NCBI GenBank assembly: GCA_035235625.1
Contig: CP141145.1
Coordinates: 35,940,668-36,004,667, forward strand
Length of the DNA: 64,000 nucleotides
Origin: Saururus chinensis
Taxonomy: Eukaryota > Streptophyta > Magnoliopsida > Piperales > Saururaceae
Direction: 5' to 3'
Shown here: one piece after another, positions 10,441-22,300 of the stretch
How the letters are laid out: every line of letters begins with the position of its first letter
How positions within the stretch are numbered: position 1 is the first letter of the stretch
Notes under the pieces: model-generated
Databases searched by the model: none
The model's input: only the letters and a program-made list of their open reading frames with translations
Told to the model about the DNA's origin: nothing
Position numbers and translations under genes: made by a program

Positions 10441-12558
10441 TGTAACGACCTGACCCAAGCTAGGCCCACAATATCACTAATAGAAAATTTGATCTTTCCT
10501 CAAGCCAGGAATCATTGTCTGTGTGCGAGAGGTACAACATTCATCTACACACTACGAAGCTTAAAGGCTTCCCCATACATAGACTTAGGTTGTAATAGAC
10601 ACATACACACAACAAAGCTTCATAGTTCATCGCATGTAAAATAAAATAAAACATATATTTATAATTAATTTGGATCAGGCCAACATTGTCTTGCCGTTGG
10701 TTGCCTACATACGTATTGGATATTATTCCAATATGATCGGATCCAAATGTAGTTCTGCCTAACAGCTATTACATACATCAAGAAACACAAAATTATATAT
10801 GTTAAAATATGTATATACTGATATTCAATCAAAATCATACTGAAACTTGTTATCTATCGGAGTTAATAAGTCAATGAAATCGTACATCTCTCTCTACCAC
10901 AGAGTGGGATCAAAACCACATACACATCTCGCTCTATCACTGAGCTATAGGGGCCGAACACACACACACACCACACGTCTTGCTCTACCCTAAAGCAAGA
11001 CGGAACATAAACATGTCACATCAAAGCATAGCAGATTAGAGCACAAAGGATCATGGAATAACATACATCCTAATTTAGCACATGCAGCTCTATAATTTAA
11101 ACGGGATGTCAGAATTACTTACTCCCCTCATGTTTCGTAAAGTAATGGTATTAGGATCCAAAGGCAGAAGACGAAGCTTCCTCTAGCCTCCATACGTTTC
11201 TCGTCTTGCACTGAAAGACTACGTATAAACGTTCTCCTTGCCGGAGACTCTTCTCGTTTTCCGCTCTAGTGGGCGGCAGACAGAACCTCCCCTACTCGCA
11301 GATATCCCTCACACATTGTGGCTCTTCAGTGGAAGATAGAGCCTCCCTTACTCTGGATTGCTTCTCTTGTTGTGGCCAGGTAACTTCGGACAGAACCCTA
11401 TCTTGCTCTTGGCCCATTTTTCATACTCTGGTGCTCGAGGATGACGGGCATTGCCTTTTACTTGTCTCAGGGCATTTCCTCCTTATATGATCACTAACTC
11501 AGAGAACTGACCCCTCCATTGCATAGAGCACAATCGATTTACTCAAGAACGACTCTTGAATGGACTAAATCAGAGCTAAGATGCTCTGAAACAGAGAAAA
11601 AGATGATTGTCGGTGCTCGAGGATAACATGCAGGACCTCTCCTTCTCTTAGGGTGTTTCCTCTTCATACAATTGCCAACTCAAAGAACGGACCCTTCCAT
11701 TGCATAGAGCACATTTTATTTAGTTAAGAATGCCTCTTGGATGGACTAAATCGGAGCTAGGATGCTCAGAAACAAAGAAAACGAAATTTGTTTGTGCTTG
11801 AGGACAACGGGCAGGACCTCTCCTTCTTTTGGGGTGTTTCCTCCTTATACAGTCTCCAACTTGAAGAAAGGATCACTCCATTGCATAGAGCACACTTGAT
11901 TTACTTAAGAATGCCTCTTGGACGGCCTTAATTAGACTCAGAACGGTCAAAAATGGGGGAGAAGAAGATTCAACCGAAAACAGAACGGAATGGGGTATTT
12001 ATAGACCCTGGCATGCCGAAACTACATGCTGCGCTGCCAATTTTTGCGGTGCTGCGGTAACATGCAGGTCGCGCCCATGCACGGAATTGCGGTGCCCACC
12101 GTGCCACTTTTCCAAGGTGCCCGCGGTAATGCGGGCGTGCATCGCACCATGCCGGCTCACGTTGTGGTTCGCACTGCGCGCCGACTTATTCTTTTATTTT
12201 TATTTTTTTTCTTCTATCTTCAAACACACGTATCTCCCTACCCCGGATTTGGATTTGGATTCGCGCATTCTTTGTACCGTTGGACTCGTATCGATGAGCC
12301 CTTCGATTCTAACTCAATTAAAGCAAAATATCGTGCTCTTTCCAAGTGGGTCCTGCCTATTTTCTACGCTTCTTGAAGGTCGTAACTTTCGGTCCTGACC
12401 TCCATTTTGCGCGTTCTTTGAATCGTTATGCTTGTTATTTTGAGCTCTACTCATATACAGAGGTTTCAAAAGTTGAAACCCTCTAAGACTCATTGAAATG
12501 TTTTCTAATTACCTCTAACCCTGTAGGCTAAACGTGACTAGAAAAGCGGGGTGTTACA
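10441..12558 (-). mobile_element. Solo LTR, copy 1 (gypsy-like family)
   Basis: The stretch begins TGTAACGACCTGACCC and ends GGGGTGTTACA. The flanks are GCTGT and GCTGC, a 5-bp target duplication with one transition. No primer-binding site, coding region or second LTR is present, so it is a solo LTR left by LTR-LTR recombination. Its sequence is related to 37254-40169 (same orientation) and to the reverse complement of 55783-59320. I call it minus because the copy at 55783 reads TGTAATGTC outward on plus. The true transcription direction is not proven. Confidence 0.85.
11431..11945. repeat. Three tandem ~182-bp units inside solo LTR copy 1
   Basis: GTGCTYGAGGA starts units at 11431, 11613 and 11794. 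Each contains CCTCCTTATA-like, CATTGCATAGAGCAC and TTAAGAATGCCTCTTGG-like blocks in the same order. The related LTR at 37254-40169 does not show this triplication. Confidence 0.8.
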
Positions 12559-13776
12559 GCTGCACTCCTTGCATGAGTAGGAGTCAATGCAGCAAGTTCC
12601 TCGGACAGATAGGACTCACACAGGCAGGCTGGCTATGCTCTTAGGTTGGGTAGGAGTTGGAGTAGTTGGTTGCCTTGGATGGACGGACTCTAGAAGGTAA
12701 CATACACTAGACTTCTAGCGGAAGACGAACGCCCTTGCAGGTTTCCTGATTTGGGCTAGGGGGCGGATTGCTTGTTAGGCTGAGAGTTGGTAAGGGTGAG
12801 AACTCTTTTAAGGGTGGGTTTTGTACTCCTAGTAGCATAAGGACGTCCAGTTTAAGGCTAAGTCTATATAAGGGGGTGATTAGGGCGGCTATGGCTTAGG
12901 GGTGATGGATTTGTTCCTGCAGAGTGAACCAGGTTGCTGAGAGAGGGAGAAAACTCAAACTTGGTGGATCAGCCTTGCCCTCTCCCTGCTTTGTATATTT
13001 CGACAGACATAAATATAGCTTTGGTGGAAACCATTGCACTAGGACAAACTTGTGGTTGTTGTGGTTGTTTGTTACTGTTTGCTTGTGTTTCCCTTACGGA
13101 TATGAGTGAGAAGGGAAGAAAGTAGCTATTGGTTGCTCGATACAACCAGGCCATTATGAGGGCGAATCAACGAACGCTAATTTGTCCCGATGACAGTCTC
13201 CATGGTGCAATGTAGGATTTTCATGCTCCACTTTTGAGATTGTGAATTTAGTGTAAGGAAGTATAAAAGACGTGCATAAAACAATCAATAGCTCAAATAA
13301 TAGCACACGTTAGTATCAGGGGTCATAATGTTAATATACGCTCGATTTCAAAGATCAATGAACTACTATGATGCGTAGCATAGAAAATTCTTCCCCATTC
13401 TGACACATTGGTATGCTTCCTTCACTTACAGGGGGTTAGTCAATCAAGATTTTAAAAATCAGGATTTAGAATATGAAATTTTAGAATATAAGCCAAATTA
13501 TTGGATTTGAGCTGTCAAATTCTTAAATAATTGGATGCCCAAATCTGGTATTGCTAGAATCCCTGAATTTAAATTATTGGATTTCACAATAATTAACTCC
13601 TAAAAAAATTAACCTACATATTTCAAATGTGACTAAATACATAATTTACTAGAATTAAGTAACTTCATACATGTCATTAAAATATCAACTAAAAGTATTA
13701 ATATTATAAAAATAACTTTTTTAATAAAAAGTTGCATACAATAATACTTAAGACCACTAATTTTTTAAAACACAAT

Positions 13777-14270
13777 TTATAAGCCCATAGACATAAACAT
13801 TGCATCGATCCACATTTTTGCAGCTATTCCATCTCTCCATGCATTAGCCGTTGTCCTTTGTTCCACTTGAGATGTCATATCACCATTTGAATTTGAATCT
13901 TCATTAGAATCTAATGGGACATTTCGTGGTGCTTCTTCCTCTTCATTATCAGAATCAAATACATCTTCAATATTTTCCATGTGAAGGTAATTATGCAATC
14001 CACAACAAGCAAAAACTATCTTTACTTGAGTTTCATATGGAAATGAAGGTGAATGATCTTTAAAAAATTTGAAATGTGATTTTAAGCCCCCAAAAATCCT
14101 CTCAATAACATTCCTCAAAGATGCATGTCGATGATTAAATGCTTCATTTGAATTGTGCGGATGACTTCTAGCTTGTGTACTATACTCGCTGAGATGATAA
14201 CGAGTTGCACGACATGGTGCTAAAAAATTATGTCTATTTGGATAGCCACAATCTACCAAATAAAACTTCC
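13777..14270 (-). pseudogene. Harbinger transposase (ALP1-like) C-terminal exon
   Basis: The exon starts at a good acceptor (TTGAACAG, 14271) and reads FYLVDCGYPNRHNFLAPCR, RYHLSEY, then FNHRHASLRNVIERIF. This is the C-terminal DDE domain of PIF/Harbinger transposases, with the conserved VIERIFG block holding the third acidic residue. An acidic stretch (DSDNEEEEAP) and a C-terminal tail follow to the stop at 13777. The upstream part carrying the first two catalytic Asp residues is not found before the captured fragment at 14910, so the enzyme is incomplete. A domesticated ALP1 gene is unlikely because the exon sits inside recognisable Harbinger termini. Confidence 0.88.
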
Positions 14271-14909
14271 CTGTTCAAAAGAAATTGCAGTTAATTATCA
14301 CTTTGAAATATAAAATACAATGGACTAAAAAACTCAGGGGCTAGTGCTAATCACGCATATTATGCAAGTTAACAAAAAAAATGCCAATCACTTCTAATCA
14401 CAAGATAACCACAAAAATGCCAATCACTACTCAAGAACAAAAAAATTAGGACATAAATTATGCACACCAATACAAATTTTAGAAGCAAATTATGCATAAG
14501 TAAACTCTAAGCCCTGAATTTAAACTACCAAATCTCATAGGATACAATGAAAAAAATTTATAAATTTGAAAAGGCAGAGATTTCAGTGGTCAAGCATGAA
14601 GTAAATCACTGCAGAAATTAATTTCAAACGTCTCTGGCGAGGCAGAGATTTCAGTGGTCGATTTTTAGGGAATTGGTTGAGTTTTATTTTGAAAAGGGAC
14701 TAGATTTCTAAGCATGCAAAAGGATAATCCAAAAAGCATGACCTGATTTTTTATGCTTGTAATTTCTCCCACTTTTTTTGATTCCTGAACTGAGAATCAC
14801 CGAAAATCATAGAATATGCAACCATAGAAAAATCAGATCAAAATCAGTGGGAAAAACCAGATCAGTACGCTTGCAGTATCCAACTATTTTCTAATCTGGT
14901 TTTTACCAG

Positions 14910-15120
14910 TAAGATGCTCCCTCAACGATTCAAACGATTTACAGTACTTTCCACAGACACCACATTGACGCTGGTGAACCGAGTGGCTAGACACTTGAAC
15001 GTGTTCCACGAAATGATCTTTTTTGTTGTATAGCTTGAAACACACTGGGCATTTGTTCCTATCAAAAGCGTCATGCCCAAAAAGGAATATTGTCTCAGAG
15101 GAAACTGTATAACGCTTGCA
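14910..15120 (-). pseudogene. Captured C2H2 zinc-finger exon, resembling plant exonuclease-domain proteins
   Basis: On the minus strand the frame reads RNKCPVCFKLYNKKDHFVEH, then QCGVCGKYCKSFESLREHL, and ends ACTG/GTAAAA, which looks like an intact splice donor near 14910. Two CX2C fingers with paired His residues are visible. I recall this arrangement from plant proteins that join C2H2 fingers to a DEDDh (ISG20/REXO4-like) exonuclease domain, but no exonuclease domain is present here. It lies wholly inside the Harbinger element, which suggests transduplication. Identity of the source gene is moderately certain. Confidence 0.6.
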
Positions 15121-15599
15121 ATGTTAAGAATCGGGGAAGATAAAGACAAAACAACTTGACCCTACTGCTTAATCACGGGTTTCTGAAAATCTGATTTTGA
15201 GATCTCTGCCATTACACCACACCATGCTGCCTAATTACTGGTAAAATCTGGTTTTTACCAGTAAGATGCAGATCAGAAAGCCATAAAAAAACTAGATCAG
15301 AAAGCTAAAACAAAACACATCGAAAAGCAAAAAATTGCAAGCGTCGCGATAAAAAATCCTTGATCAAATAAGCAGAGGAAAAAAACAAGGACGATTTTTT
15401 TAGACAGTGTGCATGGGGAGAACAACAGATCAAAACGCAGAAAATTGTAAAGACGGTTCAGAGCGAGATGCGGCCATGAGCGGAGTGTATGTAGAGGAAA
15501 CATTACAAAAAAGGAGAAAGGAAGACAAAGGGGGTGTCGGAGGGTCAGAAGAGAAGAGAATACCTTCCACGATTATTTTTCCACCAACACTGATGATAT

Positions 15600-15765
15600 C
15601 CAGTCACCGCCGTGGCCTCTCCTTTTTAGACGGTGTCAGACGGTGAGAATGGCAGTCGGTGAGGACAAGGAGATGGATTGGGGATCCAGTTGCTACTGCG
15701 GCCTCTCCTTTTCAGATGGTGAGAACGACTGTCGGTGAGGACAAGGAGATCGACTTGGATTAGCT
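15600..15765. repeat. Two direct copies of a ~65-80 bp block
   Basis: GGCCTCTCCTTTT followed by AGAYGG and GTCGGTGAGGACAAGGAGAT occurs at about 15614-15675 and again at 15700-15752. It lies inside the Harbinger element and is non-coding as far as I can see. Confidence 0.75.
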
Positions 15766-16367
15766 CTAATCGGCGGAGAGTACAGCGGCCTCACAACGAA
15801 AATAGGGGGAGAATGACGAGGATTATCTCCGATGAGAACATTTGCTGCCAGATAGGGTGAGAACGGTTGCTGCCAAACATATGCGTCAACCTCTTTTTTT
15901 CACCCGATGCACTGGTTAATAAGGTAACCCGTCCGTCATTTTACAATACCACCATTGTGAGGTGGTGTTGTAAAATCTCACTTATACGTTATTAGTTCTC
16001 TCCTTAAATCTTGTCAAGTTAAAATATTTTATTTTTAGACTAATGCTATATTTAAAATATAAGAATTAAATATTTTACCACTATTATTATATTTAAAATA
16101 TTAATTTTAATTTTTTATATATTAATACTGAATTTTAAATATGACATAAACAATTCACAACGATTGATAGAAGATTTTGAAATATTAATATTTTACTTTC
16201 AAATCGTAATTGACTAACCCCTGTTAAGCTTTCAGTTTAAAAGTAAGTACGAATATTTTCTTTCTTCATCCCTTGAGACTGTGTGGGCAAATAGGAGCCT
16301 ACAAACTCCCCTCTCTCTCCTTCCCGCCTTCGCTCTAGGAGCCCAACCCCCGCGTCTGTCAGCGCAA

Positions 16368-19300
16368 ATGGCGGCGCCCGCTCCGACCCGCCCGTTCTGC
16401 TGCTCATTTATCGATCCCTCCCGCACTCCGCCGCCCTTCCTGGCGTCCCTTTCCACTCGCCAGCTGAGCTGCAGAGCTCCGCCCCCGCAGAATGCGGGGC
16501 GAGTCGCCGCACGTCCTGTTGGTTTCCTCCTTTATTTCCCTGCGTTTGGGGTTCGTGGACAAGCTGTTTCTGATCGGAAATGGGGGTGCTCAGCTTCGCC
16601 GCAAAAGGATTCCGGGAGGGTGGCGCAGAGAGGACTGGTTGAGAGGAAGAAGGAAGCCGTCGACCCCGTTGGATTCCTTGCCGAGCTTGGCATCTACAAT
16701 AAGGCCTTTGCTCAGTTCCTCCGGGAGAGGTAATGGATTACATGGAAAAATAAAGAGTTCCCGTGAGTTAACAACTTCAAAGTGAACTTTTCTGCTGTTT
16801 TTTTCAGATATAAAGCCATGAAGGACCTCAAAAACCAGATATATACTCGCTTCGCGGATCTGAGTGAAATGTCTTCAGGGTAGGGAAAGTTTTCCTTGCT
16901 CCTCCCTGCAACTGCTTTTCGCAATTTTTTCATTTAAAATGTCATTCGTATGAGACGTTGTTGGGCGTGTGTTATCTAGTTACGAGTTGATGGGCATGCA
17001 TCGTAATTGGCAACATCGTGTAGATTTCATGGAGTGGGCTCCAGGTATTTTGATGTGATAGAATTCATCCTTCAAATTATTTTTCCGTTCTGGTTTTTGC
17101 TCTAAAACTTTGTCAGATTATCAAACTGTTCGACTTTATTGATGTTAATAAAGGTGCTCGCTATTGCTCTATTATCGGTGACTTTAATGACTGGTCTCCA
17201 ACTGAAAACTGTGCAAAAGAAGGGCATTTTGGTCGTGATGATTATGGTTACTGGTTTGTCATTCTTGAAGATAAGCTTCAAGAAGGGGAAGAACCAGATG
17301 AATATTATTTTCAGGAGTATAATTATATGGACGATTACGATAAAGGTGACAGTGGTGTTCACGTTGATCAAATAGTAAAGAGAATGGAAGATGAGTATTG
17401 GGAACCAGGAGAGGACCGGTTTGTCAAGTCGCGTTTTGGGGTAGCGGCCAAGTTGTATGAAGAAATGTTTGGTCCTAACGGACCCCAAACTGAAGAAGAA
17501 CTAGGTGATCTTCCAGATGCAGAAACACGATATAAGGCATGGAAAGAAATCCACAAAGATGATCCTCCTGGTAATTTACCACCTTTTGATGTGATTGATA
17601 ATGGAAAAAAATATGACATACACGGTGTCGTAATTGATCCCGTTTGGCGGGAAAAGTTTCGGAAAAAGAAATCTCCTTTGGCTTATTGGTTAGAAATGAG
17701 GAAAGGGAGAAAGGCCTGGTTAAAGAAGTACCATCCATCTATTCCTCATGGCTGTAAATACAGGATCTATTTTAACACTCCTGATGGACCCTTGGAGCGG
17801 ATTCCTGCTTGGGCCACATATGTGCTTCCTGGTATATATATTTCTTTTCACTTGTGTATAATCTTTACTTTATCATTTCTTCCATACTGATGTTTCCTTT
17901 TCCTGTTAAAGTATTCTTTCTGTGATTTCAGGTTCTGATGGAAACCAGTTCTATGCTGTTCATTGGGAGCCACCTCCAGAATCTGTTTATAAGTGGAAAA
18001 ACAAGCGTCCAGATGTGCCAAAATCACTTCGTATATATGAGTGCCATATCGGAATAAGTGGGTCAGAGGCAAAAATTTCTTCATTTGATGAATTCAGATT
18101 GAAGGTAATTCAGATCGCCATTTCAAATTGAGACTGAAGGTGCTATGTGCCACATATATTTCTTTTTGATATCACAACTATTCTTGTGTAGGTTCTTCCA
18201 CATGTAAAGAAAGCTGGATATAACGTAATTCAATTGATGGGAATTGTTGAGCACAGGGATTACTCGTCTGTTGGATATAAAGTGAGATATTAAATTATAT
18301 ATTATTTTCACATTGTTATTAATACGTTTTCTGATGTTGATTTATGGCATATATCTAATACATAAACAGCTATTGCATTCTTTTGTCCCAGTTTTTGAGC
18401 GTGGTAAAATGTTGTTGACAAGTATGATAAATTCATCATTTTTACCAGGGCTTTGTGTGTGTCACCGACTTAGAATTTCAAGCCTCTCTACAGTATATCC
18501 ACTTACCAATTTTTTTTATAAAGTTTAATGGTTGCCTTTGATTATTGTGCAGGTCACAAACTTATTTGCTGTTAGCAGTCGATTTGGCACCCCTGAGGAC
18601 TTCAAGCATTTGGTTGATGAAGCGCATGGTCCCTAAATACTTTTCCATTATCTACTTGTTCTTTAAGTAGCTGAAAGAATTAGGATTGTAGTTCAAAAAT
18701 CAAAATTAGGTCTTTCTATTGAACTTCATTCACAAAGTATAATTCCCTTCATTTAGTGGCTTGTATAGTTAACGACTTTTTGCTGCGCCATGGGCATACT
18801 ATTTTACTTTACATTCCTGTTTTTTCATTTTATAAGCAGGTGTTGGGCTATTGGTTTTCCTGGATATTGTCCATTCCTATTCTGCAGCAGATGAAATGGT
18901 TGGTTTATCACTGTTTGATGGATCTAATGACTGCTATTTCCATACTGGTAAGAGACATGTTTGACGGATGATGATGATGTATTTCCTGAGATGAAAAATA
19001 TGATTAAAGATGTTTGGTCAAATTATATGAGGCATTTAAATACTTAAGAAAAAGAAATGACCAAGAACCTTCTAGATAGCATGTCCTGTTGAATTTTCAG
19101 TATTTGAAGATAATTTTGATAAACTCTTCTACTTCAGTGTTTGATTAATTATTTCTGATCATATATTTAAGTTCCTTATTGCCTCTTGAAACATATGAAT
19201 ACTTCCTAAATTATATGCGCATCTACTAAATCTTATTTTTTATAATGTTTTGTTATTATATATCTTTCAATGGTTTCTGCTTGTTTGATCCTCAAATTTT

Positions 19301-22300
19301 TACTGTGTAATTGATTATTGGTAAAAACTGATTCACGTATATGAAAAAATTAAGACAAATTAAATCAGAGGAAGCTGCATGTCAGTAAGGAGGATGTTTT
19401 TTCATGTCAACTACAGATTGCTCCGATGGGCTGATCCATAATCTTTTCCTTTTTGTAGAGCACAGTTTTTTAATTAACTGATCTTTAGGGATGCCAAGTC
19501 GCTGGAAACATACAAGACCAAAAAAGGGTCTAGGGCATTTAGCATCCATTTCTCAATGCTAACTCGGAAACAATTGTAGTTAGACCCAGCAGATTGGTTC
19601 TTCGGTATCCATGGAACCACCAAATATTGGAAACTCTGTTATATTGTCTAGAGTAGTCAACAATTTCAAGGAAAAGCAAATGGAAGCGACATTTTCAGGG
19701 AGGGTAAATTAAAAACATTGATGCGATAAGAATAATTATATTACAGTGATAAATAAGATAAGTATAATTTGGCATACAAAAACATTAAAATTAAAGATAT
19801 AAGTAACTACATTTAAACAGTATTCTCTGATTACCCTTTTGCCCTTTATTATTGTATTGAAACTTGTGTTTTGATGGGTAGTCATATTGCCTTGAATAGG
19901 TAAAAGAGGGCATCACAAATATTGGGATACTAGGATTGTATCGATACAACTGATATGTATCGATACATGGACATTTCATTCCAAAAAAAAATATTTGCTT
20001 TTGGAGAGACTTGAACCCAACACTTTATAGAACATTAAACACTCCTCTAACCAAGTGCGCCACCAACTTTTACATGATAAGTCTTGTTTTTTTAATTTAG
20101 CAAATATTCTTTCCGTCTCAAATAAGTGTTCCATTTGCTTTTACAAAATGAGCTAATTTTAGAACCAAATGGGACACTTATTTTGGGTCAGTGGGAGTGC
20201 TATATTGAAGGCCTTTTTCTAAAATAAATAAGAAGATTTTTTTTAATATATATTTGTGACGTACTACTTTTAAATATGAGTCTATTTATATTAGCATGCA
20301 CACACACATGCGCCCATGTATGAGTGTCGGATGCTTTCGGTCGTGTAATTTGCGTTCCTGCCTCTTGATACACGCACACCATCAAATCTTGATCCAATGG
20401 CATGCAACCCAACTCATATTAACCTTTTCCTTTAAATATATAACTTTACTTTGTCACCCATTTACATGACAACTATTGTTGTACAAATTTGCATCCCTTA
20501 ACTAAACAAATTGCTCTACAAAATTTTGTTAAGAGTACCTATAGGAGGATAATACAATTATTTTAAAAGGATCAAAGTGTTTATGAAGATTACGTATGCT
20601 AAGTAAACTTATATTAAACATGCTTCAAATGCTCATGTATACTACTAAAATCATTTTTTTTTGGCATACACTCAATAGCTATGAGGATTACTATTGGAAC
20701 AAATTCATCCACTTTCTAGTTTGGACCTATCAAAATTCTTTTTATTAATGCAAATCTTGTATTGTAGCTGTGAAATGGTTAATTATTGATTCTTAATGAC
20801 TATGTTCACTTACAACTTTTTCTAATTATACTATTTATATAAATATTATAATGATATTTATTAAGTTTCATTGACTTTTAATATATTTTAAAGGTTTTGC
20901 GCTCGTTTCGGCGCGTACCAAGCATATCATCGGCGCATACCAAGTATATCATCGGCGCATACCCAGATCCATGGTTATCGATATTGTCATCAATACCAAT
21001 ACGGCCTTCCATGAATGGAAGCAACTTTTGCAAGTAGAGTAAATAAAAAACATTGATGTTATAAGACTAATTATACTATATTGATATACTCCCTCTGTCC
21101 CATATTAAGTGTCCTATTTTGTTTTTTAAAGTGAACTGAAATAAAAGATATAAGTAGCTACATATAAACATTATTCTCTAATGACCCTTTTTCCCTTTGT
21201 TATGAAACTTGTGTTTTGATGTGCAGTCATATTGTCTTGAATAGGTAAAAGAGGGCATCACAAATATTGGGGTACTAGAATGTACAAGTATGGGGATCTT
21301 GATGTCCTACATTATCTTTTGTCTAACTTGAAATGGTACCATGCATTTCTGCCCTCTATAATTATGTACTCGGATTAATACGGTTATGATCACATTTAAT
21401 TGAAATGGTTGTCATTGAGTTGCGCATGGACTAATTCTTGAACAGGTGGGTCGAGGAGTATCTTATTGATGGTTTCCAGTTCCATTCACTCCCATCCATG
21501 ATGTATACGCACAATGGTTTTGCCTCCTTCACTGGTGACCTGGAAGAGTAAGTAATTTCAAAATACTTTTTTTTTACAATGCTATAGAAAAGTTCATTAT
21601 GTTATTTAATGGAATTTGATGCTTTGATTTCATATATGGATGGTGGCAATTTTTTACATTTTTTATGAGAAAAGTAATGTATGTATTGTTAGCACAAATG
21701 CAAGGGACATGCGTTACTGGATTTTAACATAATATTCTGATTCTAAGTTTCTTTCATCTGATTGCTTTCTTGAACAGCAGTTTGAGAAAATATCTTTTGT
21801 TTCTGTGTTATTTTTATTTAAACATCTAAAAAAAAGAGAGGAACAAATCGCTGTGAGCATATATGCAGTTCTGTGATTTTGTTTGGCTCAAATGACAGTT
21901 TTTTCTTGGGCTTACTATAGCTATTTGCATTCAAGGTTTGATTTCTTATTCTTCCAATTTACCTATACAAGTTAACAAATTTCTTAGTTTTTTTTTAATA
22001 ATAAATTGTAGGTACAGTAATCAGTATGTTGACAAGGATGCTTTGATATATCTTTGCTTAGCCAATGAGATGCTACACGAGCTTCATCCAAATATTGTAA
22101 CTGTTGCAGAAGACGTAAGTTCTCTTTATTCCTCAATTACCTCTCCTTTCTGGCCTTACAAGTCATTGAACCACTCTTACATTGTGAAAAGCTAGCCTTT
22201 GATTGCCTGTTGTGTTGAATTGTTGCAGATTTTAGCTGTCATATCAACTCTCTTGTTTTTTTACTATTTATGGATCTTGACCGTGCACATAAAGCTGTAT

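Larger units (their letters stand above)
7058..13195 (+). mobile_element. Decayed LTR retrotransposon with gag remnant, probably Ty3/gypsy
   Basis: Both ends can be read. The 5' LTR starts at 7058 with TGTTAGACCCC, preceded by GTCTT. The 3' LTR starts at 10159 with the same bases, directly after a polypurine tract (GTGGGGGAGG), and ends at 13195 with GATGACA followed by GTCTC. This is a 5-bp target duplication with one transition. The 5' LTR matches only to about 7325, then AT-rich and foldback sequence intervenes. The interior keeps a gag fragment with a CCHC zinc knuckle (9547-9876). No protease, reverse transcriptase or integrase remains. The 3' LTR is split by a solo LTR (10441-12558). 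Without that insertion it would be about 914 bp. Confidence 0.82.
10159..13195 (+). repeat. 3' LTR, split by a solo LTR
   Basis: The LTR starts TGTTAGACCCC right after the polypurine tract and ends GATGACA at 13195. Its two parts are 10159-10440 and 12559-13195. The bases GCTGT/GCTGC flank the inserted solo LTR. The ORFs at 12924-13154 lie in LTR sequence and are not supported as genes. Confidence 0.82.
13429..16223 (-). mobile_element. PIF/Harbinger element carrying an apparent host exon
   Basis: Termini are CAGGGGGTTAGTCAAT at the left and ATTGACTAACCCCTG at the right, near-perfect inverted repeats. The 3-bp duplication TTA is at 13426-13428 and 16224-16226. A TTA target and GGGGTTAG-like termini fit PIF/Harbinger. 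The interior holds the C-terminal part of an ALP1/Harbinger transposase (13777-14270, minus) and an exon-like fragment of another gene (about 14910-15120, minus). The N-terminal transposase half and the Myb-like partner ORF are absent. At 2795 bp it looks like a deleted, non-autonomous derivative. Confidence 0.85.
18948..21244 (+). other. Enlarged intron 8 of the branching-enzyme-like gene, with nested insertions
   Basis: The 2297-bp intron contains a direct duplication (about 19677-19934 and 21013-21283). Between the copies lies about 1.1 kb of inserted sequence: a tRNA-like SINE fragment, a small Stowaway-like element, and at its right end (about 20895-21011) a stretch related to the hAT-like MITE at 37545-38280. 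All signals are intronic. The exon boundaries at 18947 and 21245 are intact. Confidence 0.8.

Noticed and set aside
12026..12398. Two plus ORFs of 103-116 aa
   Set aside because: They lie in solo LTR copy 1, overlap in different frames and have no recognisable content.
13777..14270. Host ALP1-type domesticated transposase gene
   Set aside because: Only the C-terminal exon is present, inside an element with intact Harbinger ends and a TTA duplication, so a transposon remnant is the simpler reading.
20003..20067. tRNA gene
   Set aside because: Only A-box- and B-box-like parts are present; no closed acceptor stem or clear anticodon arm.
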